Of a stretch of 64,000 nucleotides of DNA, positions 26,501 through 34,288 are shown piece by piece (position 1 is the stretch's first letter; every line of letters begins with the position of its first letter). The position numbers and the translations under genes were made by a program. The notes beneath the pieces were generated by a model, which saw only the letters and a list, made by a program, of their open reading frames with translations, was not told the origin of the DNA and did not search any database. Source of the DNA: Paraglaciecola sp. T6c (GTDB taxonomy: Bacteria; Pseudomonadota; Gammaproteobacteria; Enterobacterales; Alteromonadaceae); the NCBI RefSeq assembly GCF_000014225.1, contig NC_008228.1:1364001-1428000 (forward strand). Reading direction: 5' to 3'.

Positions 26501-26550
26501 CATGGCAATCGCCTCGTTATGTTGAACTAGGATTCGAAGCTCGCTTTTAG
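23527..26550 (+). CDS. Oar-like TonB-dependent receptor with carboxypeptidase-regulatory domain
   Basis: A 1007-residue outer-membrane receptor. A signal peptide (ending ALPALA) precedes a carboxypeptidase-regulatory-like beta-sandwich (about residues 30-115), a TonB-box-like ERIEVTG, a plug rich in Gly/Ser (FGGASVAENSCYINGMEVTN; GYSAQFGRTTGGVLNAVTKSG) and a long barrel ending in ARF. The layout matches Oar/OmpA-like receptors that import larger oligomers (peptides or glycans); the substrate is unknown. ATG 23527 has GGGAG upstream, and the ORF extension to 23437 lacks a ribosome binding site. A strong terminator follows. LytTR regulatory genes lie downstream and may control it, which is only inferred from proximity. 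Confidence 0.92.
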   Translation: MKQVSFRRSITALAVAASLGFALPALADNTTANISGSINANDYSAYTVIAKDPATGLERVISVSDEGSFRFAKLPTGVYDITVKKGDAVVAEQKTRISLGSNTSLAFDFIDNDGTERIEVTGARISAIDLSSTDSGLVIDEVELDRMPVSRNITAVALLAPGTVMGDSSFSSPNSGGTASFGGASVAENSCYINGMEVTNTSQGLGCGTVPFEFYKEFQVKTGGYSAQFGRTTGGVLNAVTKSGSNEWEFAATALFTPKSLREDGQISYSAGGAGGPVVFRNQTQDEYSKTEFALSASGALIEDTLFFYALVNPRDVENNFASQSSGTQQYAVDDNYIKRDSSGSDNLFWGAKVDWFINDDHKISLFGYSNKSDTESTAYEFDRSTGEIGDALQTTIRERGGDLKSISYTGNFTDELTVSAMYGEIETDYTNTPSNLDCPTVLDTRNVSDSQKITSCGSGGSTGVNQDKNKQTRIDIEYAFEDHLVRVGYDKQERETFHTSAPITGHSWTYSSVNPNGVITGNDGPLFTNTTGAAIDVVADRIFAGGGGFSTDLNAWYIEDEWQVTEDLMLSLGLRRDEFENSGVTGKVFSSFKTDVAPRLGFSWDPTGEGDSKVYGTYGTYYLPVPNNTNYRAASGVSDTTTYYTFTGSDATGAPTGTSPVSGTVADSQIVNSVPNPATKETFQAEEAEPFSKDEYIVGYETAINDEFSFSVRAIYREVATALDDYCGPFASQATCTLLNPGNDSTWQLDNDFDSIVDTGSRRTYTAEEIGLPEAVNEYTALQPQINYRGDSMRMSLIYTWSRSVGNFEGAVKSDIGQADAGITQDFDFPALQDGSDGYQANDRRHVFKFFGSYDVTEDLTVGFNSTLSSGRPLSAFGQGYPSDDPAIYGSYGDTFYLYTNECPDANGNGTCEQSEKIYQYSPRGSKGRTPWTFNLDLSANYNFTFSDVDMRATLNVYNVLNGQAVTSQNEHYENRRSEGSFNQYYGAAYTWQSPRYVELGFEARF

Positions 26551-26575
26551 TTAAGCTGATTATTCGAAATTAATA

Positions 26576-26603
26576 AAACGGCAACTTCGGTTGCCGTTTT
26601 TAT
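26576..26603 (+). terminator. Rho-independent terminator after the Oar-like receptor
   Basis: AAAACGGCAAC-TTCG-GTTGCCGTTTTTATC: an eleven-pair stem with a UUCG tetraloop and a U-tract, 26 bases after the stop codon. The A-tract on the left makes it potentially bidirectional. Confidence 0.95.
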
Positions 26604-26988
26604 CTTTTGTCTGAACAAATAAATGTTTCTAAGTGTGTCCGGGGGTAACTGAGTGCGTTCATCCCAAAAAATGCGAGATTGGTCACAAAGCTTATTAAAT
26701 GTGCAATCTGTTGCTCTATACTTTGTACATCGGAGTAGTGACCCGATCGATACATTCAGTAAACATGTATCGCATCCTGGATGGGGGACTTTGCCTCTGG
26801 CATCGTCCTTTTATTCTTAGTATTGATGTAACAGTATCTATGATGCTTGCTTGCATTTACTTACTAATCTTTACTCTTTCTTTACACTTCGTCTTGTTTT
26901 TCCGTTGTTTGTCTCACCGCAGTTTTGTATCTTTTTTTTACCTAGTATATTCCGATTCCATTTTAGTTGAGTGCATGGAGCGACTCTG
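26604..26988. other. Leader region of the LytTR cluster with an 8-base inverted repeat
   Basis: About 385 bases without a convincing gene. It holds CGATACAT (26748-26755) and ATGTATCG (26765-26772), exact reverse complements nine bases apart, a likely operator or hairpin in the leader of the regulatory operon. The rest is T-rich. A hydrophobic 96-residue frame crosses the region but runs into the regulator gene and has no ribosome binding site. Confidence 0.55.
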
Positions 26989-27708
26989 ATGTATCGATGT
27001 GTGGTAATAGATGACGAAGCATTAGCCCGTGAGCGAATTGCTCAATATATTTCCCGTTCTCCGCTTTGTGAGGTCGTAGCAGAAGCAAGTAGCTTTGAAA
27101 ATGCCAAACAGCTGATACTGGAACAGCAACCTGATATTTGTTTTTTGGGTATTCAGATCATCGGTGGCAGCGGAGTTGAACTAGCAAAAGAGCTGCACAA
27201 TAGTGTTTCGTGTCATTGGGTGTTTACCACGGCCCATAGCGAATATGCTATAGCCGCATTTGAGTTAGAGGCAACCGACTATTTATTGAAGCCCTTTCAA
27301 GATAGCCGCCTGGCGCAAGTGATTGCGAAAATTCATAGAAAACACCAGTCGATTACACCGAAATACGAAACTCGGCGTCAACTGCCTATTAGATCCGTAG
27401 GCAGCGTCAAATTCATTAATACCCAAGATATTATTTGGGTGAAGGGCTCGGCAAATTATGTTGAATTATATTGCGAAGGGAAAATGCATTTGCACCGGGA
27501 AACCCTATCAGCACTTGCGCAGACACTCGATCCTACCCAGTTTATCCGAGTTCATCGTAGTGCTATCGTTAATATAGATTATGTCCATTCTCTGAACAGT
27601 GAATTAGGTCGTTTCTCTTTACTTCAATTAGATAATGGCGATGAGGTCAAAATCGGCCAATCATATAAGGCGCAATTACTTTCTGCGTTGGGCGTCGATG
27701 CCGAATAG
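26989..27708 (+). CDS. LytTR response regulator with degenerate receiver (Asp replaced by Gly)
   Basis: A 239-residue regulator. The receiver (1-120) keeps the acidic pair VIDDEALARE, the Thr/Ser-like FTTAHSEYA and the Lys in DYLLKPF. The phospho-acceptor position in DICFLGIQI is Gly54 instead of the Asp in the usual FLDIxMPG. The LytTR DNA-binding domain (about 140-239) is normal: IIWVKGSANYVELYCEG, RVHRSAIVNIDYV. It therefore probably acts without Asp phosphorylation, or by dimerising with a partner. ATG 26989 has GGAG upstream. It starts a three-gene set with a kinase and a second, intact LytTR regulator. Confidence 0.9.
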   Translation: MYRCVVIDDEALARERIAQYISRSPLCEVVAEASSFENAKQLILEQQPDICFLGIQIIGGSGVELAKELHNSVSCHWVFTTAHSEYAIAAFELEATDYLLKPFQDSRLAQVIAKIHRKHQSITPKYETRRQLPIRSVGSVKFINTQDIIWVKGSANYVELYCEGKMHLHRETLSALAQTLDPTQFIRVHRSAIVNIDYVHSLNSELGRFSLLQLDNGDEVKIGQSYKAQLLSALGVDAE

Positions 27709-27735
27709 CCAATCGTTTAATACAGCAGAAGAATC

Positions 27736-28875
27736 TTGAGTTTTCGCAAATCCCTTGGCGAAATAGGGGAAGCAAAACCTAGTTTCTGGACATTGCACTT
27801 ATTTGGCTGGTCGTTTTATGTGCTGATTTTTACCATTGAGTATGCAGCATTCAATCCTTATGCGGCGAATGCTAACTACTTAATCGTAATGCCTCTGTTG
27901 TTTTCAGGATTAGTTGGTGGGCTCCTGACATGGCCGCTGCGTTATATTTATGGGCATTTATCAAAGGGTGCACCACTGCAAGTATTGTTAGTGATTATTA
28001 CTGTTTGCATGCTGATTGCCGTAATTTGGACGCCCATCAAAAACTTACTGCTGATGTACTTTTTCGATCACGTAACCTTGTACGACTTGTATTTAGGCAA
28101 TCAGCCCGAAGGTTTTCATGTAGGGGAGTTGTTTTTAACCGTTACCTATTCGTTTTTTATGATTATGGTATGGAGTTGTTTGTACTTTGGGATTAATTAT
28201 CATTTCAAGTTATTACATGAAAAACAGCTGCATTTAGAAGCTATCCGCTTGTCTCATGTGGCCCAAATTAAAATGTTGCGCTATCAAATTAATCCGCATT
28301 TTCTATTTAATACATTGAATGCTATTTCGACGTTGGTTTTGCGCGGTGATAAAAGTACTGCGAATAAAATGCTAGTCGGCTTAGCGACCTTTTTACGCTT
28401 TTCACTGGATAACGACCCTGAGCAGAAAATCCGTTTGCGTGACGAGATAAAAGCTTTGATGCTTTATTTGGATATTGAGAAAAAGCGCTTTGCTGAGAGA
28501 CTCAATGTTCATTTTGATATTGAAGCGGCCACTAATAATCTACTGGTACCCGGCTTGTTATTACAGCCATTAGTAGAGAACGCGATTAAGTATGCTATTG
28601 CGCAGATGGAAACCGGAGGGATTATTGAAATCAATGCTAGAATCCACAACAACTTGTTACATCTTACGGTTGCAGTTAACGGTCCTAATTCACATAGTAT
28701 CCCCTCATCAACGGCGCAATTGCGCGAAGAAGGCCAACGAGGCGGAGTCGGTTTGAAAAACGTAATGGAACGTTTGCAGGTACTTTATGCCGAGAATCAT
28801 CAATTTTCTATTCAAAAAAGCCCGCATTCAGGTTGCGCTGTAAATATTGTGTTGCCTGTGGAACTGCGCGCTTGA
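27736..28875 (+). CDS. LytS-type membrane sensor histidine kinase
   Basis: A 379-residue inner-membrane kinase: four hydrophobic segments in residues 20-155, then a His_kinase domain with the phospho-accepting H188 in YQINPHFLFNT, N-box LLLQPLVENAIKYA, and G-box GGVGLKNVMERL. The G1 box, usually DNGPG-like, reads VAVNGPN, so the adenine-contacting Asp is absent; some relatives of this family also vary here. The start is TTG 27736, 27 bases after the first regulator; no ATG exists near the N-terminus. Its stop overlaps the next regulator start as TTGA, showing tight coupling. The signal is unknown. Confidence 0.88.
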   Translation: MSFRKSLGEIGEAKPSFWTLHLFGWSFYVLIFTIEYAAFNPYAANANYLIVMPLLFSGLVGGLLTWPLRYIYGHLSKGAPLQVLLVIITVCMLIAVIWTPIKNLLLMYFFDHVTLYDLYLGNQPEGFHVGELFLTVTYSFFMIMVWSCLYFGINYHFKLLHEKQLHLEAIRLSHVAQIKMLRYQINPHFLFNTLNAISTLVLRGDKSTANKMLVGLATFLRFSLDNDPEQKIRLRDEIKALMLYLDIEKKRFAERLNVHFDIEAATNNLLVPGLLLQPLVENAIKYAIAQMETGGIIEINARIHNNLLHLTVAVNGPNSHSIPSSTAQLREEGQRGGVGLKNVMERLQVLYAENHQFSIQKSPHSGCAVNIVLPVELRA

Positions 28876-29702
28876 GCGTTTTTTCAGCCCTAGTTGTGGA
28901 CGATGAGCCTCTTGCAAGAGAAGGGCTAGCGCTGCGTTTAGCTGAGTATGAAAACATCACAGTGTTGGGGTGTTGTAACAATGCAAGCCAAGCATACGAT
29001 GTCCTTAGCGTTAAGCAACCTGACGTTATATTCCTAGATATCGAAATGCCCGGTAAAACAGGTTTGGAACTAGCGGAACAACTTCGTTTAGAAGGAAACC
29101 CCGCGACGATTGTTTTCGTCACTGCCTTTCGCGAATTTGCCGTAAACGCCTTCGACTTTAAAGCTTCTGATTACTTGCTTAAGCCATTTTCCGACGAACG
29201 ATTGAAAGAGTGTATCGAAAAGTTATCCTGTGCTGGTGATGTTACCCGAGTCGTGCGCCAGCATGAAAAACTAGGAAGGTTACTGAGTCGTAAAACCGGT
29301 AATTCCATAGACAGTTTTATTCATAGTTTAGAGGTAAGTAACGAGTTATCTAGCACGCACGAGTTAAACGAATTACAGCAAGTTATATCCCTTAAAAGTG
29401 GTTCTGTTTGGATCAGGGTGAAGTTAGACGATATTGTATGGATAGAAGCGGCGGGGGATTATATGTGTGTACATACCACCGGTGACACCCACATTATTCG
29501 CAAGACCCTAAAGCAATTTGAACAAGAGCTTGATAGCGTACATTTTCCTCGCGTTAGCCGCTCAGCCATCATCAATATTGCAAAATTAACGACGTTAACT
29601 CCGAATTCAAACGGAGAGTACGTGGCACAATTGGGTAATGATATTCAGGTGAAAGTTGGCCGTAAGTACAAGTTCAGTATCGACGAACTAAGACCGCAAT
29701 GA
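28872..29702 (+). CDS. LytTR response regulator with intact receiver
   Basis: A 276-residue regulator with receiver LVVDDEPLAREG, phospho-acceptor D56 in VIFLDIEMPGKTG, the VFVTAFREFA Thr and the SDYLLKPF Lys, then a linker of about 50 residues and a LytTR DNA-binding domain (DIVWIEAAGDYMCVHTTG; FPRVSRSAIINIAKL). It is the expected phosphorylation target of the kinase just upstream. The most likely start is TTG 28872, which overlaps the kinase stop by four bases. Comparing it with the Asp-less regulator at 26989 suggests an old duplication around the kinase. Downstream targets are unknown. Confidence 0.9.
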   Translation: MSVFSALVVDDEPLAREGLALRLAEYENITVLGCCNNASQAYDVLSVKQPDVIFLDIEMPGKTGLELAEQLRLEGNPATIVFVTAFREFAVNAFDFKASDYLLKPFSDERLKECIEKLSCAGDVTRVVRQHEKLGRLLSRKTGNSIDSFIHSLEVSNELSSTHELNELQQVISLKSGSVWIRVKLDDIVWIEAAGDYMCVHTTGDTHIIRKTLKQFEQELDSVHFPRVSRSAIINIAKLTTLTPNSNGEYVAQLGNDIQVKVGRKYKFSIDELRPQ

Positions 29703-29934
29703 TTAACGGCATAAATTCCTTTCCTTTTCAGGCATAGTCAATTGGGACTTAGGGAGTGTCGAGTTATATGTTCTGACGTCCTGATAATTTATTGCTGATT
29801 CGGTGTAAGCTAAAATCTAAAAATCCTGTCTGTTTATTTATCTTGTACTTGAAATTACGATAATTACCTCAAAATTAGCTTAATCTATGGCAACTCCTAT
29901 TCTCGATTGCCTTCTAACGTTTTAAGGACTGACC

Positions 29935-30897
29935 TTGACCATTAAACTTGGCGTAGTGATGGATCCGATTGGATCGATCAACATTAAGAAAGACACTAGC
30001 TTTGCGATGCTGTTGGGTGCACAAGCCCGTGGCTATGAAATTTTTTATATGGAAATGGGCGACTTGTACCTTAATAACGGCAAACCAATGGCGCAGATGC
30101 GCAGGTTAACGGTGCAGGAAGATGCAAGTAATTGGTTTGAGTTGCAAGACGAAGAAAATCGCGGCTTAGGCGAGCTTGACGTTATTTTAATGCGCAAAGA
30201 TCCGCCCTTCGATGGTGAGTTCTTGTACGCCACGCAGATGTTCGAATTGGCGGAACAAACCGGTACGTTGGTGGTGAACAAAGCGCAAAGTTTACGCGAC
30301 TTTAATGAGAAGCTATTTACCTCTTGGTTCCCAGAACTGATCCCCGATACCTTGGTAACGCGCAGTTCAAAGCTTATTCGCGAATTTCATGCACAGCATC
30401 AAGACATGATTTGTAAGCCACTTGATGGCATGGGTGGTACGTCGATTTTTCGTGTTAAGCCTGACGGTAATAACTTGGGCGTTATTATTGAGACGTTGAC
30501 GCATTTGGGTACACAGTACGCCATGTTCCAACGTTATTTGCCTGAGATAAAAGATGGCGACAAGCGCATTTTGATCGTGGACGGACAAGTTGTGCCATAT
30601 GCCTTAGCGCGTTTGCCGCAGAAAGGCGAAACCCGCGGTAACTTGGCGGCTGGCGGCACGGGGCGTGCGCAGCCTCTGTCTGAAAGTGATTTGAAGCTGG
30701 CTAATACCATCGCACCTTTGTTGGTAGAGAAAGGGCTAATTTTTGTTGGTTTAGACGTTATTGGTGACCGCATTACGGAAATTAATGTCACCAGCCCAAC
30801 GTGCGTGCGTGAAATTGAAGCGGCCTTCCCAGTTGATATTATTGGCATGTTGTTTGACGCCGTAGAGAAGCGTCTCAGTGCCCGAGATGGCCACTAA
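29935..30897 (+). CDS. gshB: Glutathione synthetase
   Basis: A 320-residue ATP-grasp ligase adding glycine to gamma-glutamylcysteine. Family marks: KLGVVMDPIGSINIKKDTSFAML at the N-terminus, LMRKDPPFDGEF, CKPLDGMGGTSIFR (ATP grasp), GDKRILIVDG, RGNLAAGGTG and the C-terminal EINVTSPTCVREI. The start is TTG 29935 with AAGGA seven bases upstream. It is followed closely by yqgE and ruvX, an order conserved in gammaproteobacteria. A 230-base gap with no gene separates it from the LytTR cluster. Confidence 0.96.
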   Translation: MTIKLGVVMDPIGSINIKKDTSFAMLLGAQARGYEIFYMEMGDLYLNNGKPMAQMRRLTVQEDASNWFELQDEENRGLGELDVILMRKDPPFDGEFLYATQMFELAEQTGTLVVNKAQSLRDFNEKLFTSWFPELIPDTLVTRSSKLIREFHAQHQDMICKPLDGMGGTSIFRVKPDGNNLGVIIETLTHLGTQYAMFQRYLPEIKDGDKRILIVDGQVVPYALARLPQKGETRGNLAAGGTGRAQPLSESDLKLANTIAPLLVEKGLIFVGLDVIGDRITEINVTSPTCVREIEAAFPVDIIGMLFDAVEKRLSARDGH

Positions 30898-30925
30898 TAT
30901 GTTACCCACTACGAGTGATAACAAA

Positions 30926-31483
30926 ATGAATAGCTTTCAAAACTATCTGCTGATTGCGATGCCTAGCATGGAAGATCCGTATTTTTCCCGCTCGGTGACT
31001 TACATCTGTGAGCACAACGAGCAGGGCGCAATGGGCCTAGTGATTAATCAGCCGGCAGGCATGAGTTTGAAAGAGCTTATTAACCAGACTGATAAAGAAG
31101 CGATAGTGGATGATGAAAAGGCCGAAAATATTGTTTTAGCAGGCGGGCCAGTGAGTCAGGATCGTGGTTTTATTTTGCATACCACCCAACCAGGTTGGAG
31201 TGCCAGTTTAGCGTTGACGTCAGAGATCATGGTTACCACTTCAAAAGATATTTTGTCGTCACTGGGTAACAGCGAAGCACCTGAGAAGTCTATTGTCACC
31301 TTGGGCTATGCAGGTTGGTCAGCTGGGCAACTGGAAGAGGAAATTCGTGCCAACTCGTGGTTGATGGTAGAAGCGGATACTGAATTATTATTCGACACGC
31401 CTATCCATAAAAAATGGGAAGCGGCCGTGCATAAGCTTGGTATTGATACTTGGCAGATCGCCCCCACCGCAGGTAATGCTTAG
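30926..31483 (+). CDS. yqgE: YqgE/AlgH family protein (UPF0301)
   Basis: A 185-residue soluble protein aligned end-to-end with E. coli YqgE: NSFQNYLLIAMPSMEDPYF, YICEHNEQGAMGLVINQP, LAGGPVSQDRGFILHT, TLGYAGWSAGQLEEEI and WLMVEADTELLFDTP. The family is linked to AlgH in alginate-making Pseudomonas but has no proved biochemical role. ATG 30926 gives the family N-terminus; ATG 30899 is an alternative, closer to the gshB stop. Probably co-transcribed with gshB. Confidence 0.92.
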   Translation: MNSFQNYLLIAMPSMEDPYFSRSVTYICEHNEQGAMGLVINQPAGMSLKELINQTDKEAIVDDEKAENIVLAGGPVSQDRGFILHTTQPGWSASLALTSEIMVTTSKDILSSLGNSEAPEKSIVTLGYAGWSAGQLEEEIRANSWLMVEADTELLFDTPIHKKWEAAVHKLGIDTWQIAPTAGNA

Positions 31484-31565
31484 GTCAGTACTGGCCAAAA
31501 TGACAACCCCTTCAAACATAGAGCGGTGTGAGTGTGCCGCTTTATTAACCCATTAGAGTGTAACT

Positions 31566-31997
31566 ATGGCAAAAACTGGACAGCGTACTGTTCTCGCATT
31601 TGATTTTGGCACAAAGAGTATTGGCGTTGCTGTAGGCCAAGAGGTGACGGGTACGGCTTCGCCACTAGATGCGATCAAAGCCGTAGATGGGATACCAAAT
31701 TGGGACGTTGTCGCTAAGGTGTTTGAGCAGTGGCAACCTGACCTAGCGCTTGTGGGCTTACCCTTGAATATGGATGGTACCTTTCAACAGGTAACGTTTG
31801 CAGCGAAAAAGTTTGGCAATCGATTAAGCGCGAAGTACAGAGTCCCAGTTGAAACAGTAGACGAGCGTCTGACAACCGTCGATGCTAAAGCTCGTTTGTT
31901 TGAAATGGGCGGTTTCAAAAAGCTCGATAAGCAGAAGATTGATAGTGCATCTGCCTGTCTAATCTTTGAGAGTTGGGTGGAGCAATCCTACTCCTAA
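31566..31997 (+). CDS. ruvX: Pre-16S rRNA nuclease / Holliday junction resolvase-like RuvX (YqgF)
   Basis: A 143-residue RNase-H-fold nuclease. [16 protein letters not shown] carries the first catalytic Asp, [11 protein letters not shown] the central motif, [10 protein letters not shown] the second acidic site, and [14 protein letters not shown] the C-terminal Asp. E. coli YqgF matures the 5' end of 16S rRNA. The start codon ATG 31566 follows a purine-poor AGTGTAACT. It lies 82 bases after yqgE in the conserved gshB-yqgE-ruvX group. Confidence 0.95.
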   Translation: MAKTGQRTVLAFDFGTKSIGVAVGQEVTGTASPLDAIKAVDGIPNWDVVAKVFEQWQPDLALVGLPLNMDGTFQQVTFAAKKFGNRLSAKYRVPVETVDERLTTVDAKARLFEMGGFKKLDKQKIDSASACLIFESWVEQSYS

Positions 31998-32135
31998 GTT
32001 CTATTAGTGTGTACCGAGCACCTAGGCGTAGAGAAAGTGCGCGGCGTTAAGAAAACGCATAAAACATCATCGCGTGACGAAAGTTTAAAGGCCGATTGGC
32101 TTTCTTGTTTACATCAACGTTAATGAGAAAGCCCA

Positions 32136-32801
32136 ATGCAACACGCTCTTATATCTCTGACCTCAAATAACACTCAGCAAACGAGTACCCCACTCAAGAA
32201 TATCCAGCAACAACAGATCCTACAAAAAGACTTAAAACAAACCAACAGCGCATGCACTATAAGGGTGAGCGCGGTGTTGTGCGTTTTACTGCTCATGATG
32301 TTTATCTCGCCACTGACCTATGCAACTGAGCCAAAGCCAGAGTCAAAGCCAGAGCAGAAAAGTGCAGCGTCAGCAGCGCCGCTCAAAATGGCACCTAACT
32401 GGAGCCTACAAGATGCCGACGGTAATCAAGTGTCTTCAACAGATTTTGCAGGTAAACCACTGATTATTCACTTCTGGGCGACGTGGTGCCCGTACTGCAA
32501 AAAGTTGCAGCCTGGGCTAGAGCGCCTCTATGTGAAATACCAACAACAGGGCCTACAGATGATCGCTATTAGCTTGCGAGAAGATGAAGACGCCAAGCCA
32601 CAAGAAGCGCTGAATGCACGAGGTATGACGTTTAAAACGTTAGTCAATGGCGACCAAGTTGCCATGGATAAATTCTATGTGCGAGGTACGCCAACTACCT
32701 TTTTTATTAATGCAAAAGGGCAAGTGGTGGTGGCGACTCAATTGTCTGATCCTCATGATCCGCGCTTGGAGCAAGTAGTGAAATCTATCTTGGTTAAATA
32801 A
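32136..32801 (+). CDS. TlpA/ResA-like membrane-anchored thioredoxin
   Basis: A 221-residue protein with a long, polar N-terminus (about 45 residues), one hydrophobic span (VSAVLCVLLLMMFISPLTYA) and a periplasmic thioredoxin-fold domain of TlpA/ResA type. The active site is HFWATWCPYCKKLQPG (CPYC) and the cis-Pro is in VRGTPTTFFINAKG. It should reduce or exchange disulfides in the periplasm, for example in cytochrome c maturation or stress; the partner is unknown. The real start may be an internal codon nearer the hydrophobic span. Alone between ruvX and serA. Confidence 0.85.
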   Translation: MQHALISLTSNNTQQTSTPLKNIQQQQILQKDLKQTNSACTIRVSAVLCVLLLMMFISPLTYATEPKPESKPEQKSAASAAPLKMAPNWSLQDADGNQVSSTDFAGKPLIIHFWATWCPYCKKLQPGLERLYVKYQQQGLQMIAISLREDEDAKPQEALNARGMTFKTLVNGDQVAMDKFYVRGTPTTFFINAKGQVVVATQLSDPHDPRLEQVVKSILVK

Positions 32802-32934
32802 CGTCTGGCTTATGTTCATTATTTATCGTTGTTTTTAAGAGATCTGCTTTCTTATAAGGCGGATTTCTGCTACTTTTGCGTTGGCAAATAGACGTCCAGA
32901 TGTCTTCTTATTCTTCATCAACTTGGATACCGCA

Positions 32935-34164
32935 ATGAGCAAAGTTTCGCTTCAAAAAGACAAGATTAAAATTTTACTTCTCGAAGGTTTACACCAGAGC
33001 AGCTTGGATACACTGAAAGCAAATGGTTATGAGAATATTGAGTACTTGAAAACGTCGTTACCTGAAGACGAATTAATTGAAAAAATTAAAGATGTGCATT
33101 TCATCGGTATTCGCTCACGTACTCAGCTAACCGAGGCGGTTATCGCAGCGGCGAACAAATTAGTTGCGGTCGGGTGTTTCTGTATTGGTACTAATCAAGT
33201 CGATCTTAAAGCTACCCAGAAGCGCGGTATTCCTGTTTTTAACGCGCCATTCTCTAATACGCGTTCTGTGGCTGAGTTGGTACTAGGTCAACTGATTTTA
33301 TTATTACGCGGTGTGCCTCAGCGCAACGCTAAAGCCCATCGCGGTGAGTGGGACAAGAGCGCAAATGGCTCGTTTGAAGCCCGTGGCAAAACGTTAGGCA
33401 TTATTGGCTACGGTCATATTGGTACTCAGCTGAGTATTTTGGCTGAGCATTTGGGCATGCGCGTGCAATTTTTTGATATCGAAGATAAATTGGTGTTGGG
33501 TAACTCGACGCAAGTCAAATCGATGAAAGAATTGATGAGTACCTCTGATGTCGTGAGCTTGCATGTACCTGAAACCGCACAGACTCAAAACATGATTGGC
33601 GCGACCGAGTTATCGTGGATGAAGCAAGGCGCTATTCTTATCAACGCGGCACGTGGTACTGTGATTGATATCGCTGCGTTGGTGGATGTACTTGAAGCGG
33701 GTAAGCTAAGTGGCGCGGCCATTGATGTTTTCCCTGTTGAGCCTAAGTCAAACAAAGAAGAATTCGAGTCACCCTTGCGTAAATTCGACAATGTGATTTT
33801 GACCCCTCATGTGGGGGGTAGCACGCAAGAAGCGCAGCAGAATATTGGTATCGAAGTGGCAGGTAAGCTTGCGAAATACAGCGACAATGGTTCGACCTTG
33901 TCAGCGGTTAACTTCCCTGAAGTATCCCTGCCTTCTCATGCTGACCGCTCACGTTTGTTACATATCCATAAGAATGCGCCGGGTGTATTAACCCAGATTA
34001 ACCAAGCGTTCGCAGAAAAGAATATCAACATCGCAGCTCAGTATCTGCAGACCGACGACATCATTGGTTATGTGGTGATTGATGTTGAAACTGACGATGC
34101 AGATGAAGCGTTAGAACAGCTAAACTTGATTGATGGCACCATTAAGTCACGTATTTTGTTGTAG
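32935..34164 (+). CDS. serA: D-3-phosphoglycerate dehydrogenase
   Basis: A 409-residue enzyme making 3-phosphohydroxypyruvate, first step of serine synthesis. It is close to E. coli SerA throughout: LQKDKIKILLLEG, VGCFCIGTNQVDL, FNAPFSNTRSVAELV, NAD-binding GIIGYGHIGTQL, the catalytic Arg/Glu region, LTPHVGGSTQEAQ with the active His, and a C-terminal ACT domain (about 340-409, HKNAPGVLTQINQAF) for serine feedback. ATG 32935 gives the E. coli-like start; the frame extension to 32881 has no support. A strong terminator follows. Confidence 0.97.
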   Translation: MSKVSLQKDKIKILLLEGLHQSSLDTLKANGYENIEYLKTSLPEDELIEKIKDVHFIGIRSRTQLTEAVIAAANKLVAVGCFCIGTNQVDLKATQKRGIPVFNAPFSNTRSVAELVLGQLILLLRGVPQRNAKAHRGEWDKSANGSFEARGKTLGIIGYGHIGTQLSILAEHLGMRVQFFDIEDKLVLGNSTQVKSMKELMSTSDVVSLHVPETAQTQNMIGATELSWMKQGAILINAARGTVIDIAALVDVLEAGKLSGAAIDVFPVEPKSNKEEFESPLRKFDNVILTPHVGGSTQEAQQNIGIEVAGKLAKYSDNGSTLSAVNFPEVSLPSHADRSRLLHIHKNAPGVLTQINQAFAEKNINIAAQYLQTDDIIGYVVIDVETDDADEALEQLNLIDGTIKSRILL

Positions 34165-34216
34165 TGCTTAAAAGGCTAGTTATGCAGAATAGCGGGTCAA
34201 ACTTAAACAAAGAACA

Positions 34217-34247
34217 AGCGCTACAGGGCAACCTGTAGCGCTTTTTT
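34217..34247. terminator. Bidirectional-looking terminator after serA
   Basis: AAGCGCTACAGG-GCAA-CCTGTAGCGCTTTTTT: a twelve-pair stem with a four-base loop and a T-run, between serA and the convergent AraC-family gene. Confidence 0.95.
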
Positions 34248-34288
34248 ATACTTGTTACGCGCTCTTTGCGCAGTTTCGTACACAAAAA

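Noticed and set aside
26699-26988. 96-residue hydrophobic plus-strand frame before the first LytTR gene
   Set aside because: No ribosome binding site, no recognised family, and it runs into the regulator start; T-rich sequence explains the hydrophobicity.
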